From Polaribacter cellanae (lineage in GTDB: Bacteria > Bacteroidota > Bacteroidia > Flavobacteriales > Flavobacteriaceae), in contig NZ_CP071869.1 of NCBI RefSeq assembly GCF_017569185.1, positions 1,540,001 through 1,604,000 on the forward strand: a stretch of DNA of 64,000 nucleotides, written 5' to 3'. A program made the translations under genes and the position numbers. The notes below the pieces were generated by a model, which saw nothing but the letters and a program-made list of their open reading frames with translations, had not been told where the DNA came from and searched no databases. Below are positions 19,838 to 29,197 of this stretch, piece after piece (position 1 is the first letter of the stretch; each line of letters begins with the position of its first letter).

Positions 19838-20992
19838 ATGATTATGAGTAACCAATTAATTAAAGAAGTAAAAGAGGAATTCCAAAAAAAATTTGCTACG
19901 AATCCTTTATTGATATTTTCTCCAGGAAGAATAAATATTATTGGAGAACATACAGATTATAATGGCGGTTTTGTATTTCCTGCGGCTGTAGATAAAGGAA
20001 TTGTAGCCGCAATTCAAAAAAGCGATTCTGTTTCTTGTACTGCAATTGCAATGGATTTAGATAGTACAATCGAATTCGAATTAGACAAATTAAAACCATC
20101 TAAAGAAGGTAGTTGGGAAAATTATGTTTTTGGTGTGGTCGCAGAAATACAGAATAGAAATAAAATAATTGGCAATTTTAACATCATTTTTAAAGGAAAT
20201 ATTCCTGGAGGTGCAGGCATGTCTTCTTCTGCTGCTTTAGAAAACAGTGTCGTTTTTGGTTTAAACGAATTGTTCGATTTAGGTTTAACAAAAACAGAAA
20301 TGATTTTAATTTCACAAAAAGCAGAACACAATTATGTGGGGGTAAAATGTGGCATTATGGACCAATATGCAAGTATGTTTGGTATTAAAGATAATGCTTT
20401 GTTGTTAGATTGTAGAACGATAAAATCGAAACCATATAAAATCGATTTTAAAGATCATCAATTAATGCTCATCAACACAAATGTAAAGCATAGCTTGTCT
20501 AACAGTGCTTATAACGATAGACGCTCTGCCTGTGAAAGTATTGCAGAATTGTTAGGTGTAGAAACATTAAGAGAAGCATCTGAAGAGGATTTAGAAAAAA
20601 TTATTGACAAAGTTACATCAGAAAATTACCAAAAAGCATTGTATGTAATTCAAGAAATTGAAAGAACTCAAAAAGCAGCAAAAGCCATTGAAGAAAACGA
20701 TTTGGAAACTCTAGGTGTTTTAATTTACGGTTCTCATAATGGTTTGCAACACCAATATAAAGTAAGTTGCAATGAGTTGGATTTTTTGGTAAACCAAGCT
20801 AAGAAAAACAAAAACGTTTTAGGCGCAAGGATGATGGGTGGTGGTTTTGGTGGCTGTACCATTAACTTAATTAAAAAAGACGAAGCAAAAAACTTTGCAA
20901 AATCTGCCTCTTTAGCTTATAAAAATAAATTCAACAAAGACTGTTCTGTGTATTTTATAGAACTTTCTAATGGTACACATTTGGTAAAATAA
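19838..20992 (+). CDS. galK: Galactokinase
   Basis: 384 residues of the GHMP kinase family. The galactokinase signature GRINIIGEHTDYNGGFVFP is at about 30-48, the ATP-binding GGAGMSSSAALE at 124-135, and the third motif GARMMGGGFGGC near the C-terminus. The enzyme phosphorylates galactose at C1. A second ATG two codons in (MSNQL) is an equally plausible start. It lies 6 bp after the mutarotase gene and 20 bp before galT. Confidence 0.97.
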   Translation: MIMSNQLIKEVKEEFQKKFATNPLLIFSPGRINIIGEHTDYNGGFVFPAAVDKGIVAAIQKSDSVSCTAIAMDLDSTIEFELDKLKPSKEGSWENYVFGVVAEIQNRNKIIGNFNIIFKGNIPGGAGMSSSAALENSVVFGLNELFDLGLTKTEMILISQKAEHNYVGVKCGIMDQYASMFGIKDNALLLDCRTIKSKPYKIDFKDHQLMLINTNVKHSLSNSAYNDRRSACESIAELLGVETLREASEEDLEKIIDKVTSENYQKALYVIQEIERTQKAAKAIEENDLETLGVLIYGSHNGLQHQYKVSCNELDFLVNQAKKNKNVLGARMMGGGFGGCTINLIKKDEAKNFAKSASLAYKNKFNKDCSVYFIELSNGTHLVK

Positions 20993-21012
20993 TCAACAAA
21001 AAAAACAATCGT

Positions 21013-22035
21013 ATGAAAAATACAAATTTGCAAGATTATTCGCATAAAAGATATAATATTTTAACTGGAGAATGGGTTTTGGTTTCTCCTCACAGAGCAA
21101 AAAGACCTTGGCAAGGACAAAATGAAGAAATTTCTACAGAAAAAAGACCTTCTTATGATGATAAGTGCTATTTATGTGCGACAAACACAAGAATTAATGG
21201 CAAAATAAATCCAGATTATAAAGATGTTTTTATTTTTACGAACGATTTTGCTGCACTTCAAAAAGATTCGCCAAAATTTAATGTAAATGATGGTTTGTTG
21301 AAAGCACAAAGCGAAAACGGAATTTGCAAAGTAATTTGTTTTAGTCCAGATCATTCCAAAAGTTTGGCAGATATGGAAGTTGCTGACATTAAAAAAGTGG
21401 TACATGCTTGGCAAAAAGAATATGTTTCTATTGGCGAAATTGAAGGTATCAACTACGTGCAGATTTTTGAAAACAAAGGAGCAGTAATGGGTTGTAGCAA
21501 TCCTCATCCTCATGGACAAATTTGGAGTCAGACCTCGTTACCTAACGAAGTTGATAAAAAAAATCAGCAACAATTAACCTATTATAAAGAGAAAAAAAGT
21601 AGTCTTTTAGGAGATTATTTACAACAAGAACAAACTGCTAAAGAAAGAATTATTTTCGAAAATGACGATTTTTTAGTGCTCACTCCATTTTGGGCAATTT
21701 GGCCTTTTGAAGTGATGATTGCTCCTAAAAAAGCACAGAAAAATATTACAGAAATAACAGAAAATGAAGCTTTAAATTTCGCAGAAGCAATTTCTGTAAT
21801 TACAAAAGCATATGACAAGTTGTTCAACACTTCTTTTCCATATTCTTCTGGCATACATCAGTCACCCACAGATGGTAAAGAAAACAAACATTGGCATTGG
21901 CACATGAGTTTTTATCCGCCTTTGTTAAGAAGCGCAACTGTAAAGAAATTTATGGTGGGTTACGAAATGTTTGGATCGCCACAAAGAGATATCACTGCAG
22001 AAATTGCTGCGACAAGATTAAGAGAATTAATCTAG
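21013..22035 (+). CDS. galT: Galactose-1-phosphate uridylyltransferase
   Basis: 340 residues of the HIT superfamily. The active-site segment is SNPHPHGQIW, with nucleophile His167. Zinc-type cysteines occur in CYLC (52 and 55), and the C-terminal HWHWHMSFYPP is typical of GalT. It exchanges UMP between UDP-glucose and galactose-1-phosphate. It is the last gene of the operon; galE is not in this stretch and must be elsewhere. It is followed by two strong hairpins. Confidence 0.97.
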   Translation: MKNTNLQDYSHKRYNILTGEWVLVSPHRAKRPWQGQNEEISTEKRPSYDDKCYLCATNTRINGKINPDYKDVFIFTNDFAALQKDSPKFNVNDGLLKAQSENGICKVICFSPDHSKSLADMEVADIKKVVHAWQKEYVSIGEIEGINYVQIFENKGAVMGCSNPHPHGQIWSQTSLPNEVDKKNQQQLTYYKEKKSSLLGDYLQQEQTAKERIIFENDDFLVLTPFWAIWPFEVMIAPKKAQKNITEITENEALNFAEAISVITKAYDKLFNTSFPYSSGIHQSPTDGKENKHWHWHMSFYPPLLRSATVKKFMVGYEMFGSPQRDITAEIAATRLRELI

Positions 22036-22063
22036 AAATTATTAAATAAATTTAACTAAACCA

Positions 22064-22085
22064 CCCTGCACTGAAAGGTGCAGGG
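22064..22085 (+). terminator. First hairpin after galT
   Basis: CCCTGCAC and GTGCAGGG form a perfect 8-bp stem around TGAAAG, 28 bp after the galT stop. The following bases are GTTTGCTTG, a poor T-run, so it may stabilise the 3' end rather than terminate alone. Confidence 0.5.
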
Positions 22086-22163
22086 GTTTGCTTGACAAAG
22101 GACTGAAAGTCCTACATATTTAAAACGTCTCAAACATTTAAAACAGATAGCGAAATAGCCTTG

Positions 22164-22208
22164 AAAAGTAAAAATCACACCTTCTAAGAAGGTGTGATTT
22201 TTACTTTT
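22164..22208. terminator. Very long perfect hairpin, bidirectional terminator
   Basis: Two perfectly complementary 22-base arms (22164-22185 and 22187-22208) are separated by one base. The core is ATCACACCTTCT/AGAAGGTGTGAT, with T-rich ends on both strands. It lies between the convergent galT and the gene at 22327. Confidence 0.8.
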
Positions 22209-22264
22209 ATGACTTTTCATTTTTAAAAATAAGGTATATAAAATTTTATTTATTGTGTAATTTT

Positions 22265-22318
22265 AATTCATAAAAAAAAGGTTGTTTATAGCTATAAACA
22301 ACCTTTTTTTTATGAATT
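22265..22318. terminator. 54-bp perfect palindrome, bidirectional terminator
   Basis: Two 27-base arms (22265-22291 and 22292-22318) are perfectly complementary with no spacer. GGTTGTTTATAG/CTATAAACAACC is at the core and eight-base A and T runs flank it. It ends 9 bp before the stop codon of the minus-strand gene at 22327, so it serves that gene and is a second stop for the gal transcript. Confidence 0.85.
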
Positions 22319-22326
22319 AGTATTTC

Positions 22327-22941
22327 TTATTTGTTTTTATCGTAAAATTCTGCAACTTCAAAAATGTTTCTGTATTTAAACCATTTTTTATCTTTAGACT
22401 TTTCTACCCAAGTTGGGTTGTCGCCAAATAATTTTCTAATTTGCTTTCTATATTTATATTTTTTAATTTTAGTAAGTTTATTGTCTTTATGTACTAAAAA
22501 ACTTAAATTTTCTCCAAAATTAATTCCTCCAAAACCTGCTTTATTTGCTTTTGGATCAAAATATACTGATATATTTTTACCATAATATAGTGCTACGTAA
22601 AATTTATAGCCTTTTTTGGGTTTTTTGAAATTTTTTAAAACAGGAACTATAAATGTGTCTCCCCATTTTATTAATTTACAGTCGTTCGCTTTAAACTTTT
22701 CAGTGTCAGCATCTTTGTCTGCTCTAAATTTCATAGTTTTAACTTGGTCTCCTGAAAAGCTATATCCTTTAGTTTCTCCTTCTTTAACAGTACCATCTTT
22801 TAAAACTACCAATCCTTTTTTCCAAACACCTGTTATTGATTTTCCTTGAACATCGGAATCTATAGATATTGTTGTTTGTGCCTTTGTGGTTGCTACTATT
22901 GCAAAAATGAATAGCAAAGAAATTATTTTTAAAATTTTCAT
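22327..22941 (-). CDS. Exported protein of unknown function
   Basis: 204 residues. A Sec signal peptide is clear (MKILKIISLLFIFAIVATTKAQ, cleavage after about residue 22). The mature part is beta-rich and Lys-rich, with a stretch like GVWKKGLVVLKDGTVKEGETKGYSFSG suggesting a barrel or sandwich. I do not recognise a family. It looks monocistronic, with its own palindromic terminator, and lies 53 bp from the trigger factor gene. Confidence 0.75.
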   Translation of the reverse strand: MKILKIISLLFIFAIVATTKAQTTISIDSDVQGKSITGVWKKGLVVLKDGTVKEGETKGYSFSGDQVKTMKFRADKDADTEKFKANDCKLIKWGDTFIVPVLKNFKKPKKGYKFYVALYYGKNISVYFDPKANKAGFGGINFGENLSFLVHKDNKLTKIKKYKYRKQIRKLFGDNPTWVEKSKDKKWFKYRNIFEVAEFYDKNK

Positions 22942-22994
22942 TATTTATATATGTTTTTAGTTTGAAAAACTATTAACAATGATTGTGCCAAAAA

Positions 22995-24317
22995 CTATTT
23001 ATAAACTTCTTTTATGAACTCTTCGTAAGAAACTTCTTTCGATTTAAAGCTCATATTTTCTTTGTAAAAAGCCAATAATTTCTGACTAATTAATTGAGAT
23101 TGTAATTTTTGAGCCTCTTCTTGGTTTTGTAAAATTCTTCCAGCAATATCGTCTAATTCTTTTTCTTCTGGATTTGTATTACCAAATTGTGCCATTTGCG
23201 TGCGGATAAATCCTTTTGCATAATCTACCAATTCTGCATAATCTAATTTAATGTCGTTATCTTTCATAACTTTTCCTTCGATTAATTGGTAACGTAATCC
23301 TTTTTCAGATTTTTCGAATTCAGCTTTTGCTTCTTCTGGAGTTAATTCTTTTTCTCCTGCAGTTGCTAGCCATTTTTGTAAAAATTCTGCAGGTAAATCG
23401 AATTTTGTATTTTCTACTAAATGTTCTGTAACTGCGTTTAACAATTGCTGGTCTCCTTGTTGTGCGAATTGCTTTTCTGCATCTTCTTTAATTTTTTCTC
23501 TTAATTCTGATGACGTTTTTACACTTCCATCAGGAAATAATTTATCGAACAATTCTTGATCCAAATCTGCAGGTTCCGTTTTTGTAATCTCTTCGATGGT
23601 TAAAGTTACTTTAATGTCTAAATCGTGAATTTCTTCATGAGAAACCCCTAAAATATGCTGTAATTTATGGTCGTCTTTGAATAATTTCTTTGTTTCTAAC
23701 TCAATTACATCGCCAACTTTAGCGCCAACAAGTTTCTTTTCGTTTTTCTTTCCTTCTAAATCGCTTACTAAAAAAGTTCCTTTTTTATTAATTTCCTTTT
23801 CTTCGTTTATGAAAGTTCCTGTTATATTTGCTTCTTTAATTACTTCTTCTAAAGGAGACATTTTTCCATAACGAGTTTGAATGTTCTTTACTTCTTCCTC
23901 CAACAACTCTTCAGTTGCAATAATTTTATATTCTGTAACTTTCTTTTTAGGCTTTAAATCTACATCGAATTCTGGCACTAAACCTAATTCGAATTCAAAA
24001 GAAAATTTGTCTGCATCCCAATTGAAATCGTCTTGAACTCTTGGTAACGGATTTCCTAAAATGTCTATTTTTTCTTCTGTAATAAATTTATTTAAAGATT
24101 CTTGTAAAAGCTTGTTTACCTCATCTATCATTATAGATTTACCATATTGTTTTTTAATCATTCCCATTGGCACATGCCCTTTTCTAAAACCAGGAACGTC
24201 TGCCTTTTTACGGTAATCTGTTAACAATTGGTTTACTTTTGTTTGATAATCGTCTGCAACAATATCAACTTTTACAACTGCGTTTAACGCATCTATGTTC
24301 TCTCTTGTAATATTCAT
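22995..24317 (-). CDS. tig: Trigger factor
   Basis: 440 residues. The ribosome-binding signature GFRKGHVPMGMIKKQYG is at about 43-59, with the N-terminal tail domain before it. The middle region is an FKBP-like domain and the C-terminal helical arms follow. Trigger factor binds near the ribosome exit tunnel and protects nascent chains. The start matches the usual MNITREN opening. The gene has a near-ideal promoter upstream (24350-24380). Confidence 0.93.
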   Translation of the reverse strand: MNITRENIDALNAVVKVDIVADDYQTKVNQLLTDYRKKADVPGFRKGHVPMGMIKKQYGKSIMIDEVNKLLQESLNKFITEEKIDILGNPLPRVQDDFNWDADKFSFEFELGLVPEFDVDLKPKKKVTEYKIIATEELLEEEVKNIQTRYGKMSPLEEVIKEANITGTFINEEKEINKKGTFLVSDLEGKKNEKKLVGAKVGDVIELETKKLFKDDHKLQHILGVSHEEIHDLDIKVTLTIEEITKTEPADLDQELFDKLFPDGSVKTSSELREKIKEDAEKQFAQQGDQQLLNAVTEHLVENTKFDLPAEFLQKWLATAGEKELTPEEAKAEFEKSEKGLRYQLIEGKVMKDNDIKLDYAELVDYAKGFIRTQMAQFGNTNPEEKELDDIAGRILQNQEEAQKLQSQLISQKLLAFYKENMSFKSKEVSYEEFIKEVYK

Positions 24318-24349
24318 TTATTTGTCTTTTATCTTGAAAAAATCGAGTG

Positions 24350-24380
24350 CAAAATTACGCTTTTTAATTGATTGCACAAA
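24350..24380 (-). promoter_or_regulatory. tig promoter with -33 and -7 elements
   Basis: On the minus strand, TTTG (24377-24380), a 19-bp spacer and TAATTTTG (24350-24357) match the Bacteroidetes sigma-A consensus fully. The box is 32 bp from the tig ATG. Confidence 0.7.
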
Positions 24381-24394
24381 TGTTTAAGTGGTTC

Positions 24395-24411
24395 TATTTC
24401 AGTGTGAAATA
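24395..24411. promoter_or_regulatory. Palindrome upstream of the tig promoter
   Basis: TATTTCA-GTG-TGAAATA is a perfect 7-bp inverted repeat, 14 bp upstream of the -33 element. It could be a regulator site; nothing else supports this. Confidence 0.3.
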
Positions 24412-24501
24412 AATTATTGGTTTAATAATCTGTATACTAATCTTTAGCCATAAATTCACGAATAAAAAAATTGTGAATTCGCAGCTTTTAAAATACTTCT
24501 T

Positions 24502-24861
24502 TTATGAATTCAGTTGTTTTCTATCATCTTTTAATAAAGAGAATAACGCAGATCTAAAAATGGACAATAAAATACTAAATAACAATGCCCACCAAAAGTT
24601 AGCAACTGCAAAACCATCTACTAATTTGTCTGCTAACATAATTATTATTGCATTTATTACAAAAATAAATAAGCCAAACGTAACGATAGTTGCTGGCAAT
24701 GTAAAGAAGATTAATAAGGGTCTTACAATCATATTTAATAAGGCAATTACTGCAGCTACTATAATTGCAGATACATAACCTGCAACAGAGACTCCTGGTA
24801 AAATATTCGCCAAAATAATTACTGCCAAAGCCGTTAATAATATTTTTAAAAATGTTTTCAT
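24502..24861 (-). CDS. Phage-holin-family (YvlD-like) small membrane protein
   Basis: 119 residues from the preferred start at 24861, with four hydrophobic helices covering almost the entire length (ILLTALAVIILANILPG, AIIVAAVIALLNMIV, LFIFVINAIIIML, FWWALLFSILLSIF). The LNMIVRPLLIFFTLPATIVTFGLF segment is typical of the YvlD/'phage holin family' group of chromosomal four-TM proteins. These are not phage genes. An in-frame ATG nine codons upstream exists, but MKTFLKILL is the usual beginning. Function unknown, inner membrane. Confidence 0.8.
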   Translation of the reverse strand: MKTFLKILLTALAVIILANILPGVSVAGYVSAIIVAAVIALLNMIVRPLLIFFTLPATIVTFGLFIFVINAIIIMLADKLVDGFAVANFWWALLFSILLSIFRSALFSLLKDDRKQLNS

Positions 24862-24984
24862 TTTAATTAATTTAATTTCTCTACCCAATTAAATAGCGAA
24901 AAGCATACCAAGTTTAAAAACTGACAAAAGAGCAGTGTTATCTATTTTTATATTAATATTGCTACTTTCGTTAAAAAAATATTT

Positions 24985-25689
24985 GTGAATAATACAGGTT
25001 TACTTCCCCTTGAAAATCAAATTAAATGTGTTGAGAGTTTTTATGATCTTTTATCTACAGATTTTCATAACAAAATAAATGCAATTTATTGGAAACGTGC
25101 TTTAATTGGCGATTTTGGAGAGATTGTTCATAAAATATCTTTTCAAGAAAACATAAAAATTTTAAATGAAGATGAACTTCTTAAGCTTCAATTAAGCGAA
25201 AATGGAGAACTTGCGCGTGAAATTCTTTTAAATGACCTAAAAGTTTTAAAAGATCATGGCGCAAAACCAACGCTTAACATTATTAAAAATTACGAAAGAG
25301 ATACAGATTTTCCTTTTTTACCAACGGATGTTTATTCTTTTCATGTAGATCGCTCTCCAATTCTTGTCGACACTTTTTTATGCACTTATTTTGGAGAACC
25401 TAGTGATATTATTCCCAATTCGAAAGCCACACAAAAAATTCTTATTCCAGAAATTCGAGAAGAACTTAAAAAATTATATGATGGAAATGATGCTGGTTTT
25501 GAAGCCTTTTTAAGTGAATATTTTTTTGATTTGCATTATGCCCTAAAACCGAATGCAAAACCAATTAGTTTAGGAATTGGAAATTTATGGAAATTAGCAG
25601 TAGATTGCCCTGAAAGTAAGGTTTTACCTTGTTTACATCGCGCTCCAAAAGAAAAAAAAGGGCAGAGTAGATTGTTGCTAATTTGTTAG
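24985..25689 (+). CDS. DUF1826-like protein of unknown function
   Basis: 234 residues, with a GTG start at 24985 because the protein contains no other Met. No signal peptide or membrane segment. Conserved-looking pieces are DVYSFHVDRSPILVDTFLCTYFG and KPISLGIGNLWKLAV, then HRAPK near the end. They resemble DUF1826 proteins, whose His/Asp pattern suggests a metal-dependent cupin-like fold. This assignment is from memory of the pattern and is moderate. It is a single plus-strand gene between minus-strand neighbours. Confidence 0.6.
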   Translation: MNNTGLLPLENQIKCVESFYDLLSTDFHNKINAIYWKRALIGDFGEIVHKISFQENIKILNEDELLKLQLSENGELAREILLNDLKVLKDHGAKPTLNIIKNYERDTDFPFLPTDVYSFHVDRSPILVDTFLCTYFGEPSDIIPNSKATQKILIPEIREELKKLYDGNDAGFEAFLSEYFFDLHYALKPNAKPISLGIGNLWKLAVDCPESKVLPCLHRAPKEKKGQSRLLLIC

Positions 25690-25890
25690 GTATAAAGTTT
25701 TAAAAATTACTATTAAATAGTAGAGTTTCTTAAAATAGAGTCTTTTTAATTGCAACTAGATTTAGCTGGTTATTGATAGTAAATTACATAGCTGGCTTTG
25801 GCTAAAACACGCATTATCTTTGAATAATTTTGGTTAAAGCTAGCATTATTTATAACATTTTTTCAATGAGTTAAACCCATTGCTATTGAA

Positions 25891-27705
25891 TTACTTGTTC
25901 GCATTCTGCAACTCTGTAGCCTTCCTTTCCAACTCTGCTTGAAACTCTTCCATTACAGGTTTTACTGTACTATCTGGAATGTCTGCCACTTTAATATACA
26001 TTAAACCATCTACAGCATTGTTGAATTTTGGGTCTTCATTAAAAGCCACCAAACGTGCATTTTGCTTCACATATTTCTTTATTAAAACCGGAATTCTTAA
26101 AGCTCCAGGCTCAATTTCATCAATAATTTTATCGAATTTTTGCATGTCTGCCTTTGTGGAATCAAAAACAAAATCTTTATCTGCGTCTTTTAATTTTACT
26201 TTGTATTCTTTCTTCGGGCAAATGTATTGTGCAATGTATGGATCGTAATAATGCGATTTCATAAACTCAATCATTAACGATTTAGAAAAATCTGAAAACT
26301 GATTGCTAATAGAAACACCACCCATTAAATATTTATATTCTGGATAACGTAAAGTAACGTGCACAATTCCTTTCCATAATAAAAATAAAGGCATTGGTTT
26401 TTGTTGATATTCGCCAATAATAAAGGCACGACCCATTTCAATGGTGTTTTCCATCATTTGGTGCAATTCTGGTTCAATTCTAAACAACGTTTGAACATAG
26501 AAACCATTAATTCCGTATTTTTTAAAAATCTCTTTTCCAAGCCCCATTCTGTACGCACCCACCAAACAATTTGCCTCTCTATCCCACAATAGTAAATGGT
26601 GATAATATTTATCGAACTTATCTAAATCGATCTCTTTATTGGTTCCCTCGCCAACTTCTCTAAATGTAATTTCACGTAATCTACCAATCTCATGTAATAA
26701 ATTAGGAATCTCTTTTGCGCTTGCAAAAAACACTTCGTAATTTTTACTTTCTAATAAGCGAACTTCTTTTTCTCTTAGCGTATTTATTTCTTTAACAAAT
26801 AAATTGGTATTTCTTTGAGGTGCAATTTTTTTAGCTGGTTTTTTAGGAATTTTTATGTTCTGTGTAGAAATTAATTTATGGGCTTTTTCAAAAGGATTTG
26901 CTAACATATATGTTTTTTTCCTTATAAATTCATAAAAAGCAGGTATTTCTTTAAACTCATTTTGGTCTGTAACCGAAATTGGTTTTCCAATTCTAACTTT
27001 TACGACTTTTCCATTTTGAGAAATTACTTCCGAAGGCAATTTTGCCGTTCTTAACGTGTCTGAAATTCTTGACAAAAAGTAAAAAAGACGACTGTTTTTT
27101 GCGTGAAAATAAATTGGAATTACTGGAACATTCGCTTTTTTAATTAAGCGAACTGCACCTTCTTCCCAAGGTTTATCTACCTTTAATTTTCCATCTTTAT
27201 AGGTAGATACTTCTCCTGCTGGGAAAATTCCCAATGGTTTTCCTTCTTTTAAATGTAATAATGCACTTTTAATTCCTCTAACACTCGATTTTGCATCCTT
27301 TCTTGTTTCAAAAGGGTTTACAGGCATTACATAAGGTTTTAATGGCTCTATTCTATGCAGTAAAAAGTTGGCAATTATTTTATAATCGGTTCTTTTTTCT
27401 ATTAATAATTTTAACAACAATACACCATCTATTCCTCCTAAAGGATGGTTAGAAACCGTTATAAAAGCACCATCTTTTGGAATTCTTTTTAAATCTTCTT
27501 CTGGAATTTCGAATTTAATATTACAATCGTCTAAAACTCCATTTAAGAAATTTAAGTCCGATTTATTTTTATTGTTTTCGTAAATTTTATTGATAGCCGA
27601 AATACGAAGAACTCTTAAAAGAACCCACCCAACAAATGTTCCAAGAAAACCAAATTTCTCTAAACCAATTACTTGCGAAATTTCCTTAGATGTTACTAAT
27701 GCCAT
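25891..27705 (-). CDS. Bifunctional acyltransferase, OlsF-like ornithine/aminolipid synthase
   Basis: 604 residues in two halves. Residues about 1-270 are a PlsC-like lysophospholipid acyltransferase (SNHPLGGIDG with His87 and Asp93, FPAGEVSTY about 162-170). Residues about 310-560 form a hemolysin/GNAT-type N-acyltransferase (GAYRMGLGKEIF, MGRAFIIGEYQ). This domain order matches OlsF, described in Flavobacterium and Serratia, which makes ornithine lipids by N-acylating the amino acid and then O-acylating it. The amino acid used here (ornithine, glycine or serine) cannot be read. A -7 box TATGTTTG lies at 27728-27735 on the minus strand. Confidence 0.82.
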   Translation of the reverse strand: MALVTSKEISQVIGLEKFGFLGTFVGWVLLRVLRISAINKIYENNKNKSDLNFLNGVLDDCNIKFEIPEEDLKRIPKDGAFITVSNHPLGGIDGVLLLKLLIEKRTDYKIIANFLLHRIEPLKPYVMPVNPFETRKDAKSSVRGIKSALLHLKEGKPLGIFPAGEVSTYKDGKLKVDKPWEEGAVRLIKKANVPVIPIYFHAKNSRLFYFLSRISDTLRTAKLPSEVISQNGKVVKVRIGKPISVTDQNEFKEIPAFYEFIRKKTYMLANPFEKAHKLISTQNIKIPKKPAKKIAPQRNTNLFVKEINTLREKEVRLLESKNYEVFFASAKEIPNLLHEIGRLREITFREVGEGTNKEIDLDKFDKYYHHLLLWDREANCLVGAYRMGLGKEIFKKYGINGFYVQTLFRIEPELHQMMENTIEMGRAFIIGEYQQKPMPLFLLWKGIVHVTLRYPEYKYLMGGVSISNQFSDFSKSLMIEFMKSHYYDPYIAQYICPKKEYKVKLKDADKDFVFDSTKADMQKFDKIIDEIEPGALRIPVLIKKYVKQNARLVAFNEDPKFNNAVDGLMYIKVADIPDSTVKPVMEEFQAELERKATELQNANK

Positions 27706-27868
27706 AAGTTTTTATTAGACGTATTTGCAAACATACTAAAAAAAGAAATATGTAAATATTAATTTGTTGCCAAAACGAATAAAGACACGAACTGCATGAA
27801 TTACATGAATTAATTATACAGATGTACTTTTGCCGTTCTTAAAAATTACTTTACTAATTTTAATATTA

Positions 27869-29122
27869 TTATGCTGTTGCCAAAACAATTTGTATCGTTT
27901 CTTTATTTACTTGTGTTAGTAAAGATGTTCCTTTTTCTTCGATGCTTTCAATGGCTTTGTCGTCGAAATGTCGCACAGTAAACATATCTACTCCTTTTTG
28001 AACATCAATTTTAAACTCTTTTTTTAAATCGTTGTAAAAAGCATCGAAATTTTTGAATTTATTATCAATACAAACAGAAAAACTAATCGCAGAATTTTGA
28101 ATTAAATTCACTTTTAATTGATATTCATGTAATTTCTGAAAAATATAACTGATATTATTTTCCACCATAAAAGAGAAATCTAATGCAGAAATAGAAACTA
28201 AAATTTGATCTTTCTTTACAATAAAACAAGGAATTAAAGGTTCTAAATCCGATCCTTTAGAAATTCTTGTTCCAAGCTCTTTTGGATTTACAAAAGAACG
28301 AACCAATAAAGGAATTTCCTTTCTTTCTAAAGGTTGTAAAGTTTTTGGGTGAATTACAGAAGCTCCGTAAAATGCCATTTCAATCGCTTCTTCGTAAGAA
28401 ATTTGTCTTAGCAAAGTCGTTTCTTCAAAAACTCTTGGATCTGCATTTAACACTCCTGGAACATCTTTCCAAATCGTTACATTTTCCGCATTTAAACAAT
28501 AGGCAAAAATTCCTGCTGTGTAATCCGATCCTTCTCTACCTAAAGTAGTTGTATTTTCTGTATCGTTTGCAGCAATAAAACCTTGGGTAATATTTAGTTT
28601 TGAAGCATCTAATTTAGCATTGATAATATCTTGCGTTAATTCCCAATTTACTTTTGCATCTCTATAATTACTATCGGTTTTTACATAATTTCTTACATCA
28701 AACCAGTTATTTTCTACGTCTATTTTGGTTAAATATGCACTTATTATTTTGGTTGATAATAATTCTCCAAAACAAATAATTTGGTCATACACATAATCGA
28801 ATCTTTGTGAAGTATTCCTCGCTAAAAACCAACTTAATTCTCCTAAAAGAATGTCTATTTCTTTGTAAATTTCTTCATTTTCTTCAAACAAATCATTCAT
28901 TATTGTTTTATGAAAATCTTCAATAATACCTAATTTTTCTGATAATTTATTAGTTTTATTATAGTAAGCAATTACAACTTCTTCAAAAGCATTGGTTATT
29001 TTTCCCATGGCAGAAATTACAACCAATGTATTTTCTGTTCCTTCGCTTTGTAAAATGTTTGCTACATTTTTTACACTTGTTGCATCTTTTACGGATGCTC
29101 CTCCAAATTTAAATATTTTCAT
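27869..29122 (-). CDS. lysC: Aspartate kinase (monofunctional)
   Basis: 417 residues from the preferred start (MKIFKFGGASV). The kinase signature KFGGASVKD is at 4-12, the active-site region GREGSDYTAG lies near residue 200, and two C-terminal ACT-like segments follow (ILVSISALDFSFMVE and ISFSVCIDNK). It makes aspartyl-phosphate, the first step to Lys, Thr, Met and diaminopimelate. An ATG six codons upstream (MFNKSD) is possible but less typical. The ACT domains suggest end-product feedback control. The gene lies 75 bp downstream of a GNAT gene on the same strand. Confidence 0.93.
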   Translation of the reverse strand: MKIFKFGGASVKDATSVKNVANILQSEGTENTLVVISAMGKITNAFEEVVIAYYNKTNKLSEKLGIIEDFHKTIMNDLFEENEEIYKEIDILLGELSWFLARNTSQRFDYVYDQIICFGELLSTKIISAYLTKIDVENNWFDVRNYVKTDSNYRDAKVNWELTQDIINAKLDASKLNITQGFIAANDTENTTTLGREGSDYTAGIFAYCLNAENVTIWKDVPGVLNADPRVFEETTLLRQISYEEAIEMAFYGASVIHPKTLQPLERKEIPLLVRSFVNPKELGTRISKGSDLEPLIPCFIVKKDQILVSISALDFSFMVENNISYIFQKLHEYQLKVNLIQNSAISFSVCIDNKFKNFDAFYNDLKKEFKIDVQKGVDMFTVRHFDDKAIESIEEKGTSLLTQVNKETIQIVLATA

Positions 29123-29197
29123 ATCAGATTTATTAAACACAAGACTTCTCGATACAATTTTCTCTAAAAGTCGAAAACCACTCGAAGTGACATTTTC

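Noticed and set aside
24502-24861. Phage remnant because of the 'phage holin family' name
   Set aside because: This is the chromosomal YvlD-type four-helix family; there is no lysin, integrase or other phage gene nearby.
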